A DNA stretch of 64,000 nt, taken from Pseudorhizobium pelagicum (lineage in GTDB: Bacteria; Pseudomonadota; Alphaproteobacteria; Rhizobiales; Rhizobiaceae). Within the stretch, counting starts at the first letter, position 1, and the number at the start of each line of letters is the position of its first letter. Position numbers and translations under genes: made by a program. The stretch spans positions 1 through 64,000 of the forward strand of contig JOKI01000011.1 in NCBI GenBank assembly GCA_000722615.1. The letters run 5' to 3'. The notes beneath the pieces were generated by a model. That model made no database searches and had not been told where the DNA came from. It saw only the letters and a program-made list of their open reading frames with translations. This document shows positions 54,257-61,831 of this stretch, piece by piece.

Positions 54257-55249
54257 ATGAATGTGATGACGATGCCGGACGCTGGCCTCATGATGGATGC
54301 CGCCATCATCACCGGACCCGGCAAGACGGTGACCGAAGCCCTTCTCCTTCCCCAACCCGGTGCCGGACAGGTCAGGATCAGGCTCGAAGGCTGCGGCGTC
54401 TGCGCCTCCAACCTCACGCCCTGGGCGGGGCCGGAGTGGATGCAGTTCCCGACAGAGCCCGGCGGGCTCGGGCATGAAGGCTGGGGTGTTGTCGACGCCG
54501 TGGGTGACGACGTTGAGTGCCTGAAGATCGGCGACCGCGTTGCCGCCCTCTCCTTCCACGCCTATGCGACCCACGACGTGGCGGACGCCGATAAGGTCGT
54601 GCCTCTTCCCGCCGCGCTGGACGGACAGCCGTTTCCCGGCGAACCACTCGGCTGCGCCATGAACATCTTCCGCCGCAGCGAGATCAAGGCCGGGCAGACG
54701 GTCGCCATCATCGGCATCGGCTTTCTCGGGGCGCTGCTGACGCAGCTCGCCACATCCGCGGGAGCCCGCGTGATCGCCATCTCGCGCCGGCCCTATTCGC
54801 TGGACGTCGCAAGACAGATGGGCGCCGCACACTGCATTCCCATGGAGGACCACTGGCAGATCATCGAGGAGGTGAAGACGCTCACCGACGGAACGATGTG
54901 CGACTGCGTCATCGAAGCGGTCGGCAAGCAGTGGCCGCTTGATCTCGCCGCCGAACTGACCCGGGAGCGCGGACGGCTGGTGGTCGCCGGCTATCACCAG
55001 GATGGTGCGCGGCAGGTCAACATGCAGCTCTGGAACTGGCGCGGCATCGACGTCATCAACGCCCATGAGCGCGATCCGGGGGAGTACATCCGCGGCATCC
55101 GTGAGGCCGTCGACGCGGTGGTCGCCGGACGGCTCGACCCTTCCTCGCTCTACACGCACAGCTTCCCTCTGGAGCAGCTCGACGCGGCGCTGGATGCGAC
55201 CCGCGATCGGCCGGACGGATTTCTCAAGGCACTGGTGACCTACAAATGA
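54257..55249 (+). CDS. Zinc-type MDR alcohol dehydrogenase-like oxidoreductase
   Basis: A 330-residue medium-chain dehydrogenase/reductase. Probable catalytic zinc ligands are seen: Cys in GCGVCASNLTPW (about 46-49), His-Glu in GLGHEGWGVV, and Cys in EPLGCAMN. The structural-zinc lobe (four close Cys) is absent, as in several sugar-active members. NAD(P) fold IGIGFLGALLTQLA. It is coupled by an ATGA overlap to a Gfo/Idh oxidoreductase, which suggests successive redox steps on one sugar or cyclitol. It diverges from the glycosyltransferase operon. Start MNVMTMPDAG is chosen; an ATG three codons in is an alternative. Confidence 0.83.
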   Translation: MNVMTMPDAGLMMDAAIITGPGKTVTEALLLPQPGAGQVRIRLEGCGVCASNLTPWAGPEWMQFPTEPGGLGHEGWGVVDAVGDDVECLKIGDRVAALSFHAYATHDVADADKVVPLPAALDGQPFPGEPLGCAMNIFRRSEIKAGQTVAIIGIGFLGALLTQLATSAGARVIAISRRPYSLDVARQMGAAHCIPMEDHWQIIEEVKTLTDGTMCDCVIEAVGKQWPLDLAAELTRERGRLVVAGYHQDGARQVNMQLWNWRGIDVINAHERDPGEYIRGIREAVDAVVAGRLDPSSLYTHSFPLEQLDAALDATRDRPDGFLKALVTYK

Positions 55250-56277
55250 ACGAGATGATTGCAGACCTTATTACGCTCCCCGCCACCACCAGACCGGCCC
55301 GTCTGGGCTTCCTGGGCGTCGGCTGGATCGGCCGTCACCGCATGGAGGCGATTCTCGCCTCCGGTGCAGCCGAAGCCGTCGCCGTCGCCGATCCCTCCCC
55401 GGAGATGGCCGCAGAGGCCCGGAAGCTTGCTCCCAATGCCGAGATCCTCGGTAGCCTGGAGGACCTCCTGACGCTGGATCTGGACGGCGTGGTGATCGCA
55501 ACCCCCAGTGCTCAACATGCGGCCCAGTCGATTCAGGCACTGCAGGCCGGCGTCGCCGTCTTCTGCCAGAAGCCGCTTGGCCGCAACGCGGACGAAGTCG
55601 AAGCGGTGGTAGCCGCCGCACGCGCCGCCGATCGCCTCCTCGGCGTCGATCTGTCCTACCGCCACACCGAAGGCATGCGCCAGATCCGCAGCCTGCTGAA
55701 GGCCGGAGAGCTTGGCGACGTGTTCGCCGCAGATCTCGTGTTCCACAACGCCTATGGCCCCGACAAGCCGTGGTTCTATGACAAATCGCTTTCCGGTGGC
55801 GGCTGCGTCATGGATCTCGGCATCCATCTGGCGGATCTTGCTCTCTGGGCGCTGGACTTCCCGGAAGTCGAAAAGGTTACGTCGCAACTCTTTCATCAGG
55901 GGCAGCGTATCAGGGGGACTGCCGAACAGGTCGAGGATTTCGCGACGGCCACCATCGAGCTTTCGACCGGCACCGTCCTGCGCCTGACCTGCTCCTGGCG
56001 CCTGCAGGCCGGGCGCGATGCCCTCATCGGCGCGACGTTCTACGGCACCAAGGGCGGCGCCCAGATGGGCAATACGGACGGTTCCTTCTACGATTTCAGG
56101 GCCGAGCGGTTCCACGGCACGAGCCGCGAGCTCCTGATCGACCCGCCCGACGACTGGGGAGGCCGTGCCGCGGCCGACTGGGCGGAACGGCTGAGATCCG
56201 GCCTTCGGTACGACGCCGCTTGCGAGGAATACATTACGACCGCCAAGGTGATCGACCGCATCTACCAGGGCCGATGA
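55246..56277 (+). CDS. Gfo/Idh/MocA-family oxidoreductase
   Basis: A 343-residue NAD(P)-dependent oxidoreductase. The Rossmann motif is LGFLGVGWIGRHRM at about 20-33. The EKP-type motif reads CQKPLGRN (about 106-113), keeping the catalytic Lys but with Gln for Glu. The second conserved block is GGGCVMDLGIHLADLALW. The C-terminal domain is the usual open beta-sheet. It overlaps the preceding dehydrogenase gene by 4 bp. The substrate is probably a sugar or nucleotide sugar of the locus; not provable here. Confidence 0.87.
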   Translation: MNEMIADLITLPATTRPARLGFLGVGWIGRHRMEAILASGAAEAVAVADPSPEMAAEARKLAPNAEILGSLEDLLTLDLDGVVIATPSAQHAAQSIQALQAGVAVFCQKPLGRNADEVEAVVAAARAADRLLGVDLSYRHTEGMRQIRSLLKAGELGDVFAADLVFHNAYGPDKPWFYDKSLSGGGCVMDLGIHLADLALWALDFPEVEKVTSQLFHQGQRIRGTAEQVEDFATATIELSTGTVLRLTCSWRLQAGRDALIGATFYGTKGGAQMGNTDGSFYDFRAERFHGTSRELLIDPPDDWGGRAAADWAERLRSGLRYDAACEEYITTAKVIDRIYQGR

Positions 56278-56422
56278 CGCTGATCGGAATCTTCCGACGG
56301 CGCCAGAAGCAGCTGCCGATCTCCTGCGGCTGTGACCGCAGCACCAATTCGTGATGAAAGCACCGCGATATTCGAGGAACCACATCGGCGACTGCGGGTT
56401 ATGGGGCCCTAAGGAGTTTCAC

Positions 56423-56548
56423 ATGCGGATCATCTTCGTCGTCATGCTTGCCTCGGTCCTGAGTATTCTTGCGTTCAAATATGTGGACCGGTCGATCGGG
56501 GAGTCCGACCTGATGGCTTCTCCCATGGAAATGTCTGCCGAGAACTAG
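56423..56548 (+). CDS. Very small membrane protein of unknown function
   Basis: A 41-residue ORF, MRIIFVVMLASVLSILAFKY followed by an acidic tail (ESDLMASPMEMSAEN). It has one N-terminal hydrophobic helix. TAAGGAG lies 6 nt before the ATG. It is followed 50 bp later by a 64-residue membrane ORF with its own strong Shine-Dalgarno and then a terminator, so the two look like one transcript. No family recognised. Confidence 0.55.
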   Translation: MRIIFVVMLASVLSILAFKYVDRSIGESDLMASPMEMSAEN

Positions 56549-56598
56549 GGGTCGATCGGCTGGAGTTCCCGGCCGGAACCAATGCAGGAGGAACAGTC

Positions 56599-56793
56599 GT
56601 GAACCAAAGAGAGATCATACTGACATTCGTGTTGGCGATGGCCGTCTACGTGGTGACCGTGTTCCTGTGGCCTTCCAGCATCGACACTCTCGACAAGAGT
56701 GCGCGGCTTGCGGGCCCTCCGGCGGAGACGGCCTTCCTGTCGGAGCGGTTTGGAGTCCCGTCGCCTGATCAGAACGCAACCCGGATAGAGTAA
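56599..56793 (+). CDS. Small single-pass membrane protein of unknown function
   Basis: A 64-residue ORF with a GTG start and CAGGAGGAAC 4-5 nt upstream. Residues 6-24 (IILTFVLAMAVYVVTVFLW) form one membrane helix; the rest is a soluble tail (DTLDKSARLAGPPAETAFLS). It ends inside the left arm of a strong bidirectional terminator. No family recognised, but the ribosome site and terminator make it a likely gene. Confidence 0.6.
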   Translation: MNQREIILTFVLAMAVYVVTVFLWPSSIDTLDKSARLAGPPAETAFLSERFGVPSPDQNATRIE

Positions 56794-56822
56794 AAAATGC
56801 CCCGCATTGCGGGGCATTTTTT
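56792..56822. terminator. Bidirectional terminator
   Basis: AAAAATGCCCCGC (56793-56805), loop ATT, GCGGGGCATTTTT (56809-56821): a perfect 13-bp stem including the A/T flanks. It lies between the convergent 64-residue membrane ORF and the DUF2171-like gene and overlaps both stop codons. Confidence 0.92.
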
Positions 56823-57082
56823 CAGAAGACGGTTTTGCCGCTTTCTTCTTCCTCGTGCATCACGGCGACGTCGCCATTGGCACTGAGCCTGACATTGTCG
56901 CCTTCGATGTCCGCCACCAGATCGAGCGGAATGAAGTGGTGATGGCCCTTATGGTGACCTTCGCCGGCGTCCGCCTTGGTCAACTTGATGCGGCCATTCT
57001 CGACGCGATCGACCGTCCCGATTGGGACGCCGTCAGCACCGATGACCTTCGCGTGTTCCTTGATGAGTCCTGAATCAATCAT
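56822..57082 (-). CDS. DUF2171 family protein (PRC-barrel-like)
   Basis: An 86-residue protein, MIDSGLIKEHAKVIGADGVP onward, with GTVDRVENGRIKLTKAD and HHFIPLDLVADIEGDNVRL. This is the DUF2171 pattern, a small beta-barrel related to PRC-barrel domains. A His-rich insert (GHHKGHHH) lies near residues 42-49. AAAGGAG lies 6 nt before the ATG. Function unknown; relatives are often linked to stress conditions, which I do not infer here. Confidence 0.75.
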   Translation of the reverse strand: MIDSGLIKEHAKVIGADGVPIGTVDRVENGRIKLTKADAGEGHHKGHHHFIPLDLVADIEGDNVRLSANGDVAVMHEEEESGKTVF

Positions 57083-57144
57083 GTGGATCTCCTTTCGCAC
57101 GGACTCAACGTACGAGGAGATGATTGGATGCAGGTTGATCTGTA

Positions 57145-57483
57145 TCACTCGTGAATTTCGTAGGATCCCATCTCGCAGAGGTTCTGCGTGTCTTCGGTGG
57201 TGTCGAGATCGGAGTCTTCCGAGAACTCGAACCGCATGTCGTATTCGCAGACGCTGCGTCCGTCGGCGATGGTGATTTCGATGCTGTCGCCGGGGCTGAG
57301 GACGTCCTGGCCGAAAACGTCTTCTTCCCACTCATCGACACCGGTCGGAGACGTGTAGAAGCGCTCAAGGGTGGAGTTGGTGGAATTGGTCAGCGTGAAG
57401 ACCAGATCTTCCGCCTGCGATGTAACTGCAGATGTAAAGAGGGCCGCCAGCGTAGTGACGGCAGCAACAGTAAGCTTGTTCAC
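57145..57483 (-). CDS. Small secreted acidic protein of unknown function
   Basis: A 112-residue ORF with a GTG start at 57483 and AGGAGA 5 nt upstream. Residues 1-24 (NKLTVAAVTTLAALFTSAVT) form a signal peptide ending SQA. The mature part is acidic and strand-rich, with two Cys (CEYDMRFEFSED and NLCEMGS) that could form a disulfide. Blocks FTLTNSTNSTLERFY and DVLSPGDSIEITIADG recall small secreted rhizobial proteins of no known role. Confidence 0.62.
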   Translation of the reverse strand: MNKLTVAAVTTLAALFTSAVTSQAEDLVFTLTNSTNSTLERFYTSPTGVDEWEEDVFGQDVLSPGDSIEITIADGRSVCEYDMRFEFSEDSDLDTTEDTQNLCEMGSYEIHE

Positions 57484-57721
57484 GAGAGAGTCTCCTGCCC
57501 ATGATCGGGCATTTGTTCCATAGCAGGAAGCAAGGCACTGACAAGCTCCCCCCGACCAAGGACGAAGCCCGTGCATGGCCGCAGGTTACGGAAGTTTAAG
57601 TTGGATTTGCCCGCCCCTCATGCGATGGCAGACCCCATGTAACGACAGCCCATTTGATCTGGCGCAGAGGCCTATCCGGACTGAGGCGCTATGGGGATTG
57701 TCGAAAGAGGAAAAAAACCAA
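57484..57721. other. Intergenic region, nothing recognised
   Basis: 238 bp between the divergent secreted-protein gene and the HlyD-type gene. It must hold both promoters. I see no clear promoter, repeat or RNA. The open frame upstream of the HlyD GTG is not homologous to the family. Confidence 0.5.
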
Positions 57722-59005
57722 GTGAAAGCCGAGACCGATATTGCCGGAAAGCAGGCGAGCAGCGTTCCCGATCTTGCCGCCATTCTCACCGAACAGGGAC
57801 GCAAGCCACGAGGCCGCAAGCTCAAGTGGACGGCGCTGGCCCTTCTTCTGCTGGGTGGCGCAGCGGGCGGCTATCTCTACCTGCAGGGCGACGGCCAGAC
57901 ATATAACTACACGACGCAGCCCCTGCAGCGCGGCAATCTCCAGGTTATCGTCACCGCAACCGGCTCGGTCCAGCCGACGGATCAGGTGGATATCTCGAGC
58001 GAGCTGTCCGGGACGATCCGGGCCGTGAACGTCACCTATAATTCCACAGTCACCTCCGGCGAGGTTCTTGCGGAGCTGGATACGAGCAAGCTGCAGGCCG
58101 ACCTGGAGAATGCCCGGGCCCAGCTCGCTTCCGCCCGCGCCAATCTGATGAAGGCCGAGACCGATGTGGCCTCGACGAAGACGACCCTCGACCGGCTGAC
58201 GGCACTTGCGGATCGCAACGTCACCAGCCAGCAGGACCTCGACGCGGCCCGCTATGCCCAGGATTCCGCCATCGCCTCCCAGGCCGTCAGCGAAGCCTCG
58301 GTCCAGTCCGCCGAGGCCAGCCTTCGTCTTGCCGAAGTCAATCTCGCCAAGGCCAAGATCATCTCGCCGATCGACGGCGTCATCCTGACGCGCGGCGCCG
58401 AGCCCGGCCAGACGGTCGCATCCTCGCTCAACGCTCCTGTCCTCTTCACCATTGCCGGCGACCTGCGGCGCATGGAGTTGCAGGTCGCCGTTGACGAAGC
58501 GGATGTCGGCCAGGTCCAGGAGGGGCAGTCGGCCACCTTCTCCGTCGATGCCTATCCCGAACGGTCCTTCCCGGCGAAGATCCAGACGGTGCGCTTTGCC
58601 TCCGAGACCGTTTCCAACGTCGTGACCTACAAGGCCATCCTCACCGTCGACAATGACGACCTGCTGCTGCGTCCGGGCATGACGGCGACCGCCGATGTCG
58701 TGGTGCAGTCGGTCGAGGACGCGCTGCTGGTCCCGAACGCCGCCCTGCGCTATTCGCCGCCTGCCGCATCGGGCAGCAGCAGCGGCAGCGTTCTCACGCG
58801 CCTGTTCCGGGCCCCGAGGATGGGCGGCAACCGCCAGCCCGCCGGAGACGGCACGAACCGCAGCGTCTGGGTCCTGCGCAACGGCAGCCCCGAGCGCGTT
58901 GCTCTCCAGACGGGTCCCTCCGACGGCCAATCGACGGTCGTTCGCGACGGCGAACTGCAGGAAGGCGACCTGGTGATTACCGACGCTACGGCCCGCAATG
59001 GCTGA
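57722..59005 (+). CDS. HlyD/MacA-type periplasmic adaptor subunit
   Basis: A 427-residue membrane fusion protein. One N-terminal helix (about 35-55, WTALALLLLGGAAGGYLYLQ) anchors it. The lipoyl halves (about 68-105 and near KAKIISPIDGVILTRGAEPG) flank a coiled-coil hairpin of Ala/Gln-rich heptads (about 115-190), followed by a beta-barrel (VDEADVGQVQEGQSATF). The start is the GTG at 57722 (VKAETDIAGK); homology does not support the longer frame. It overlaps the ATPase gene by 8 bp. It works with the two following genes as a MacAB-type exporter. Confidence 0.87.
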   Translation: MKAETDIAGKQASSVPDLAAILTEQGRKPRGRKLKWTALALLLLGGAAGGYLYLQGDGQTYNYTTQPLQRGNLQVIVTATGSVQPTDQVDISSELSGTIRAVNVTYNSTVTSGEVLAELDTSKLQADLENARAQLASARANLMKAETDVASTKTTLDRLTALADRNVTSQQDLDAARYAQDSAIASQAVSEASVQSAEASLRLAEVNLAKAKIISPIDGVILTRGAEPGQTVASSLNAPVLFTIAGDLRRMELQVAVDEADVGQVQEGQSATFSVDAYPERSFPAKIQTVRFASETVSNVVTYKAILTVDNDDLLLRPGMTATADVVVQSVEDALLVPNAALRYSPPAASGSSSGSVLTRLFRAPRMGGNRQPAGDGTNRSVWVLRNGSPERVALQTGPSDGQSTVVRDGELQEGDLVITDATARNG

Positions 59006-59729
59006 GGCTCGCATGGCTCATACCCCGCTCATCGAATTCCGTCAGGTTTCCAAGTTCTACGGAAGCGGGGAAGCGACGATCCGGGCTCTGGATCGGGTGG
59101 ATCTGTCTATCGACGCCGGCGAGTTCGTCGCCATCATGGGCCCGTCCGGTTCGGGCAAGTCGACCTCGATGAACGTCATCGGCGGCCTCGACGTCCCCTC
59201 TTCCGGCGAATATCTGTTCCAGGGCATCCCGACCACCAACTTCAACCGGACGCAGCTGACGCTGCTGCGCCGCCACATGCTCGGCTTCGTCTTCCAGGGA
59301 TTTAACCTGCTTGCCCGCACCTCGGCGGTCGAGAACGTGGAACTGCCGCTGGTCTACCGCGGCATGGCGGTCGGAGAACGGCGGGAGCGTGCCAGGCTTG
59401 CGCTGGAACAGGTGGGTCTCAAGGGCCGCGAGGGGCACACGACGCAGGAATTGTCCGGCGGCCAGCAGCAGCGCGTCGCGATCGCCCGCGCCATCGTCAC
59501 GGATCCCGCGGTGCTTCTCGCCGACGAACCCACGGGCAACCTCGACACCAAGACCAGCCGCGAAATCATGGAACTGATCTCGCGCCTCAACCGCGAGAAC
59601 GGCATCACCGTCATCATGGTGACCCACGAGGAAGACATTGCCGCCTATGGCCGACGGCTGCTGCGGTTCGTCGACGGGCGGCTGGCTGGCGATGAGGTTC
59701 AGGCCAGGGAGGCGGCTCATGTTCTTTGA
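58998..59729 (+). CDS. ABC transporter ATP-binding protein, MacB/LolD type
   Basis: A 243-residue ATPase. Walker A is GPSGSGKST near 48-56, the Q-loop is VFQGFNLL, the signature is LSGGQQQRVAIARA, and Walker B is VLLADEPTGNLD. This GQQQR/DEPTGNLDT pattern is that of the MacB/LolD subfamily, where the motor drives periplasmic mechanotransmission instead of direct passage through the membrane. It overlaps the adaptor gene by 8 bp and the permease gene by 11 bp, so all three are co-translated. A second ATG lies 5 codons in (59013). Confidence 0.92.
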   Translation: MAEARMAHTPLIEFRQVSKFYGSGEATIRALDRVDLSIDAGEFVAIMGPSGSGKSTSMNVIGGLDVPSSGEYLFQGIPTTNFNRTQLTLLRRHMLGFVFQGFNLLARTSAVENVELPLVYRGMAVGERRERARLALEQVGLKGREGHTTQELSGGQQQRVAIARAIVTDPAVLLADEPTGNLDTKTSREIMELISRLNRENGITVIMVTHEEDIAAYGRRLLRFVDGRLAGDEVQAREAAHVL

Positions 59730-60921
59730 AACGGCCAAGCTTGCCTGGCGCGCCATCAGCCGCAATCTGCTGCGCTCCTTCCTGACTGTGCTCGGCGTGG
59801 TGATCGGGGTCGCGGCAGTCATCGCCATGGTGACGATCGGCAACGGCACGACGGCGCAGGTCCAGTCGGAACTGGCGCGGCTGGGCACCAACACCCTCTT
59901 CGTGCGACCCGGGCAATGGGGTCCCGGCCGTGCCAGCACGGAAGCCAAGCGCTTCGAGGACCGCGACATCGAGGCCATGCGCAACCAGATCTCCGGTCTT
60001 CGTGCGGTGGCACCGCTGAACCGGGGATCGGCGACCGTCATTGCCGGCGGCGAGAACCGCTCGTCGAGCGTCATCGGCACCACCAACGACTATCTCGTCG
60101 CCCAGGACTGGGATCTTGCCTCCGGCCGCAGCTTCCTGCCGGCGGAGGAACGCGGCCAGGCGGCCTGCATCGTCGGTGAAACCGTGCGGCGCGAGCTCTT
60201 CGGCGCAGCCGATCCGGTCGGCCAGACGATCCGGGTCAGCAATATCTCCTGCCCGGTGGTCGGTCTTCTCTCTGCCAAGGGCCAGTCCGGCATGGGGGAC
60301 GACCAGGACGACACCGTGATCATGCCGCTGAAGCTGCACCAGCGGCGCATCGGCGGCACGAACACGATCTCCAGCGTCATCCTCTCGGCTCAGGACGGGG
60401 TGTCGACGGCCAAGGTGCAGTCCGACGTGGAAAGCCTGCTGCGGGAGCGTCGGCGCATCGGCGTCGGTCGCGACGACGACTTCTCGGTCGCCGACATGTC
60501 GCAGATGGCCGCCGCCATGACCGGCACGACGACGCTGCTAACGGGCCTGCTCGGCGCAGTGGCTGCCGTCAGCCTGCTTGTCGGCGGCATCGGCATCATG
60601 AACATCATGCTGGTCTCGGTGACGGAGCGGACGCGGGAGATCGGCATCCGGCTGGCGATCGGCGCTCTCGAACGGCAGGTGCTGACGCAGTTCCTCGTCG
60701 AGGCCGTGATGCTGTCGATCTTCGGCGGCGTCGCGGGCATCCTGACCGGGCTATCGCTGGCCTATGGCGTCGTATCGCTCTTGAACGTGCCCTTCGTGAC
60801 GAGCCCGATGATCATCTTCGTGGCGTTCGCCTTCTCGGCCATCATCGGCGTCGTCTTCGGCTATTTCCCGGCCCGGCGCGCGGCACAACTCAACCCGATC
60901 GACGCGCTCCGCCACGAGTAG
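59719..60921 (+). CDS. ABC transporter permease, MacB/FtsX type
   Basis: A 400-residue inner-membrane protein with one N-terminal helix (LRSFLTVLGVVIGVAAVIAM), a large periplasmic domain (about 45-270, MacB_PCD), then three C-terminal helices of the FtsX domain (IGIMNIMLVSVTERTREIGI at the cytoplasmic loop). It ends FPARRAAQLNPIDALRHE, the classic MacB tail. E. coli MacB fuses ATPase and permease; here they are separate genes. No outer-membrane TolC-like gene is nearby, so that partner must be elsewhere. Confidence 0.92.
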   Translation: MFFETAKLAWRAISRNLLRSFLTVLGVVIGVAAVIAMVTIGNGTTAQVQSELARLGTNTLFVRPGQWGPGRASTEAKRFEDRDIEAMRNQISGLRAVAPLNRGSATVIAGGENRSSSVIGTTNDYLVAQDWDLASGRSFLPAEERGQAACIVGETVRRELFGAADPVGQTIRVSNISCPVVGLLSAKGQSGMGDDQDDTVIMPLKLHQRRIGGTNTISSVILSAQDGVSTAKVQSDVESLLRERRRIGVGRDDDFSVADMSQMAAAMTGTTTLLTGLLGAVAAVSLLVGGIGIMNIMLVSVTERTREIGIRLAIGALERQVLTQFLVEAVMLSIFGGVAGILTGLSLAYGVVSLLNVPFVTSPMIIFVAFAFSAIIGVVFGYFPARRAAQLNPIDALRHE

Positions 60922-60971
60922 GCGGAGCACGCCAACCGGATTCTCGGATCAAACTTTGAAAAGGGCTGGGA

Positions 60972-61364
60972 TCAGCCGGCGTGGGACTGGGCGTCACGCT
61001 GCCTGGCGAGTGCCGCCAGGTCGACCGGCTTCAGTTCGACGGACTCGCCGCAGCCGCATGCGGAAGTCTGGTTGGGGTTCACGAAGGTGAAGCCCGCGCG
61101 CATCTGGGTCGTCTCGAAATCCATCTGCGTGCCGAGGAGATAGAGGACGGCCGACGGCTCGATCCAGACCCTGGCACCGGCATGCTCGATGAGGTCGTCC
61201 TTGCCGTTCGGCTCGGTCACCAGGTCGATGGTGTATTCCATGCCGGCGCAGCCGCCCTTCTTGATACCGACGCGTACGCCCTTCGCATCCGGTCCGGAAT
61301 TGCCGACGATCGCTTTCACGCGGTCGGCGGCGGCTTCGGTCATGGTCATTACTGCAAAGCCCAT
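60972..61364 (-). CDS. sufA: Iron-sulfur cluster assembly protein SufA (HesB/IscA family)
   Basis: A-type Fe-S carrier of 130 residues. The three ligand cysteines are C39 in KKGGCAGMEY, and C103 and C105 in SACGCGES. The N-terminal MTEAAADRVKAIV is typical. It is the last gene of the suf operon in this window, 76 bp after the DUF59 gene, and delivers clusters built by SufBCD-SufS to client proteins. Confidence 0.93.
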   Translation of the reverse strand: MGFAVMTMTEAAADRVKAIVGNSGPDAKGVRVGIKKGGCAGMEYTIDLVTEPNGKDDLIEHAGARVWIEPSAVLYLLGTQMDFETTQMRAGFTFVNPNQTSACGCGESVELKPVDLAALARQRDAQSHAG

Positions 61365-61440
61365 CGGCTCATGCTCCTTCTACAGCCGGGTTCAAGGCCC
61401 GGTGTTGTTGGATTGAATGTAAGGGCAGCCCGCGAACGGA

Positions 61441-61821
61441 TCAATACCAGCCGACGGCGACCTGCGCCTCTTCCGACATCCGCTCCGGCGTCCATGGCGG
61501 ATCGAAGGTCATCTCGACCTCGACACCGGACACGCCCTCCACGGCACCAACGGCATTTTCCACCCAGCCCGGCATCTCGCCGGCGACGGGGCAGCCGGGG
61601 GCCGTCAGCGTCATGGCGATCTTGACCATGCGGTCGTCCTCGATGTCGATCTTGTAGATCAGGCCGAGCTCGAAGATGTCCGACGGGATTTCGGGATCAT
61701 AGACCGTCTTGAGGGCGGCGATGATATCGTCGCTCAGGCGCGCCAATTCCTCCTGCGGGATCGACGACTGGACGATCCCCTCGCGGGCGTCCCATTTCAG
61801 TTCGCTGTCTTCCACGGCCAT
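61441..61821 (-). CDS. SUF system DUF59/MIP18-type Fe-S assembly protein (SufT-like)
   Basis: A 126-residue protein of the DUF59/MIP18/PaaD family. Key blocks are TVYDPEIPSDIFELGLIYKI (near 41-60) and the conserved cysteine in MTLTAPGCPVAGEM (near 78). In SUF operons this domain (SufT) helps mature Fe-S proteins. The start at 61821 has TGAGGATATTGCC upstream; the longer frame is ignored. It sits 10 bp after the sufS stop. Confidence 0.88.
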   Translation of the reverse strand: MAVEDSELKWDAREGIVQSSIPQEELARLSDDIIAALKTVYDPEIPSDIFELGLIYKIDIEDDRMVKIAMTLTAPGCPVAGEMPGWVENAVGAVEGVSGVEVEMTFDPPWTPERMSEEAQVAVGWY

Positions 61822-61831
61822 GGCAATATCC

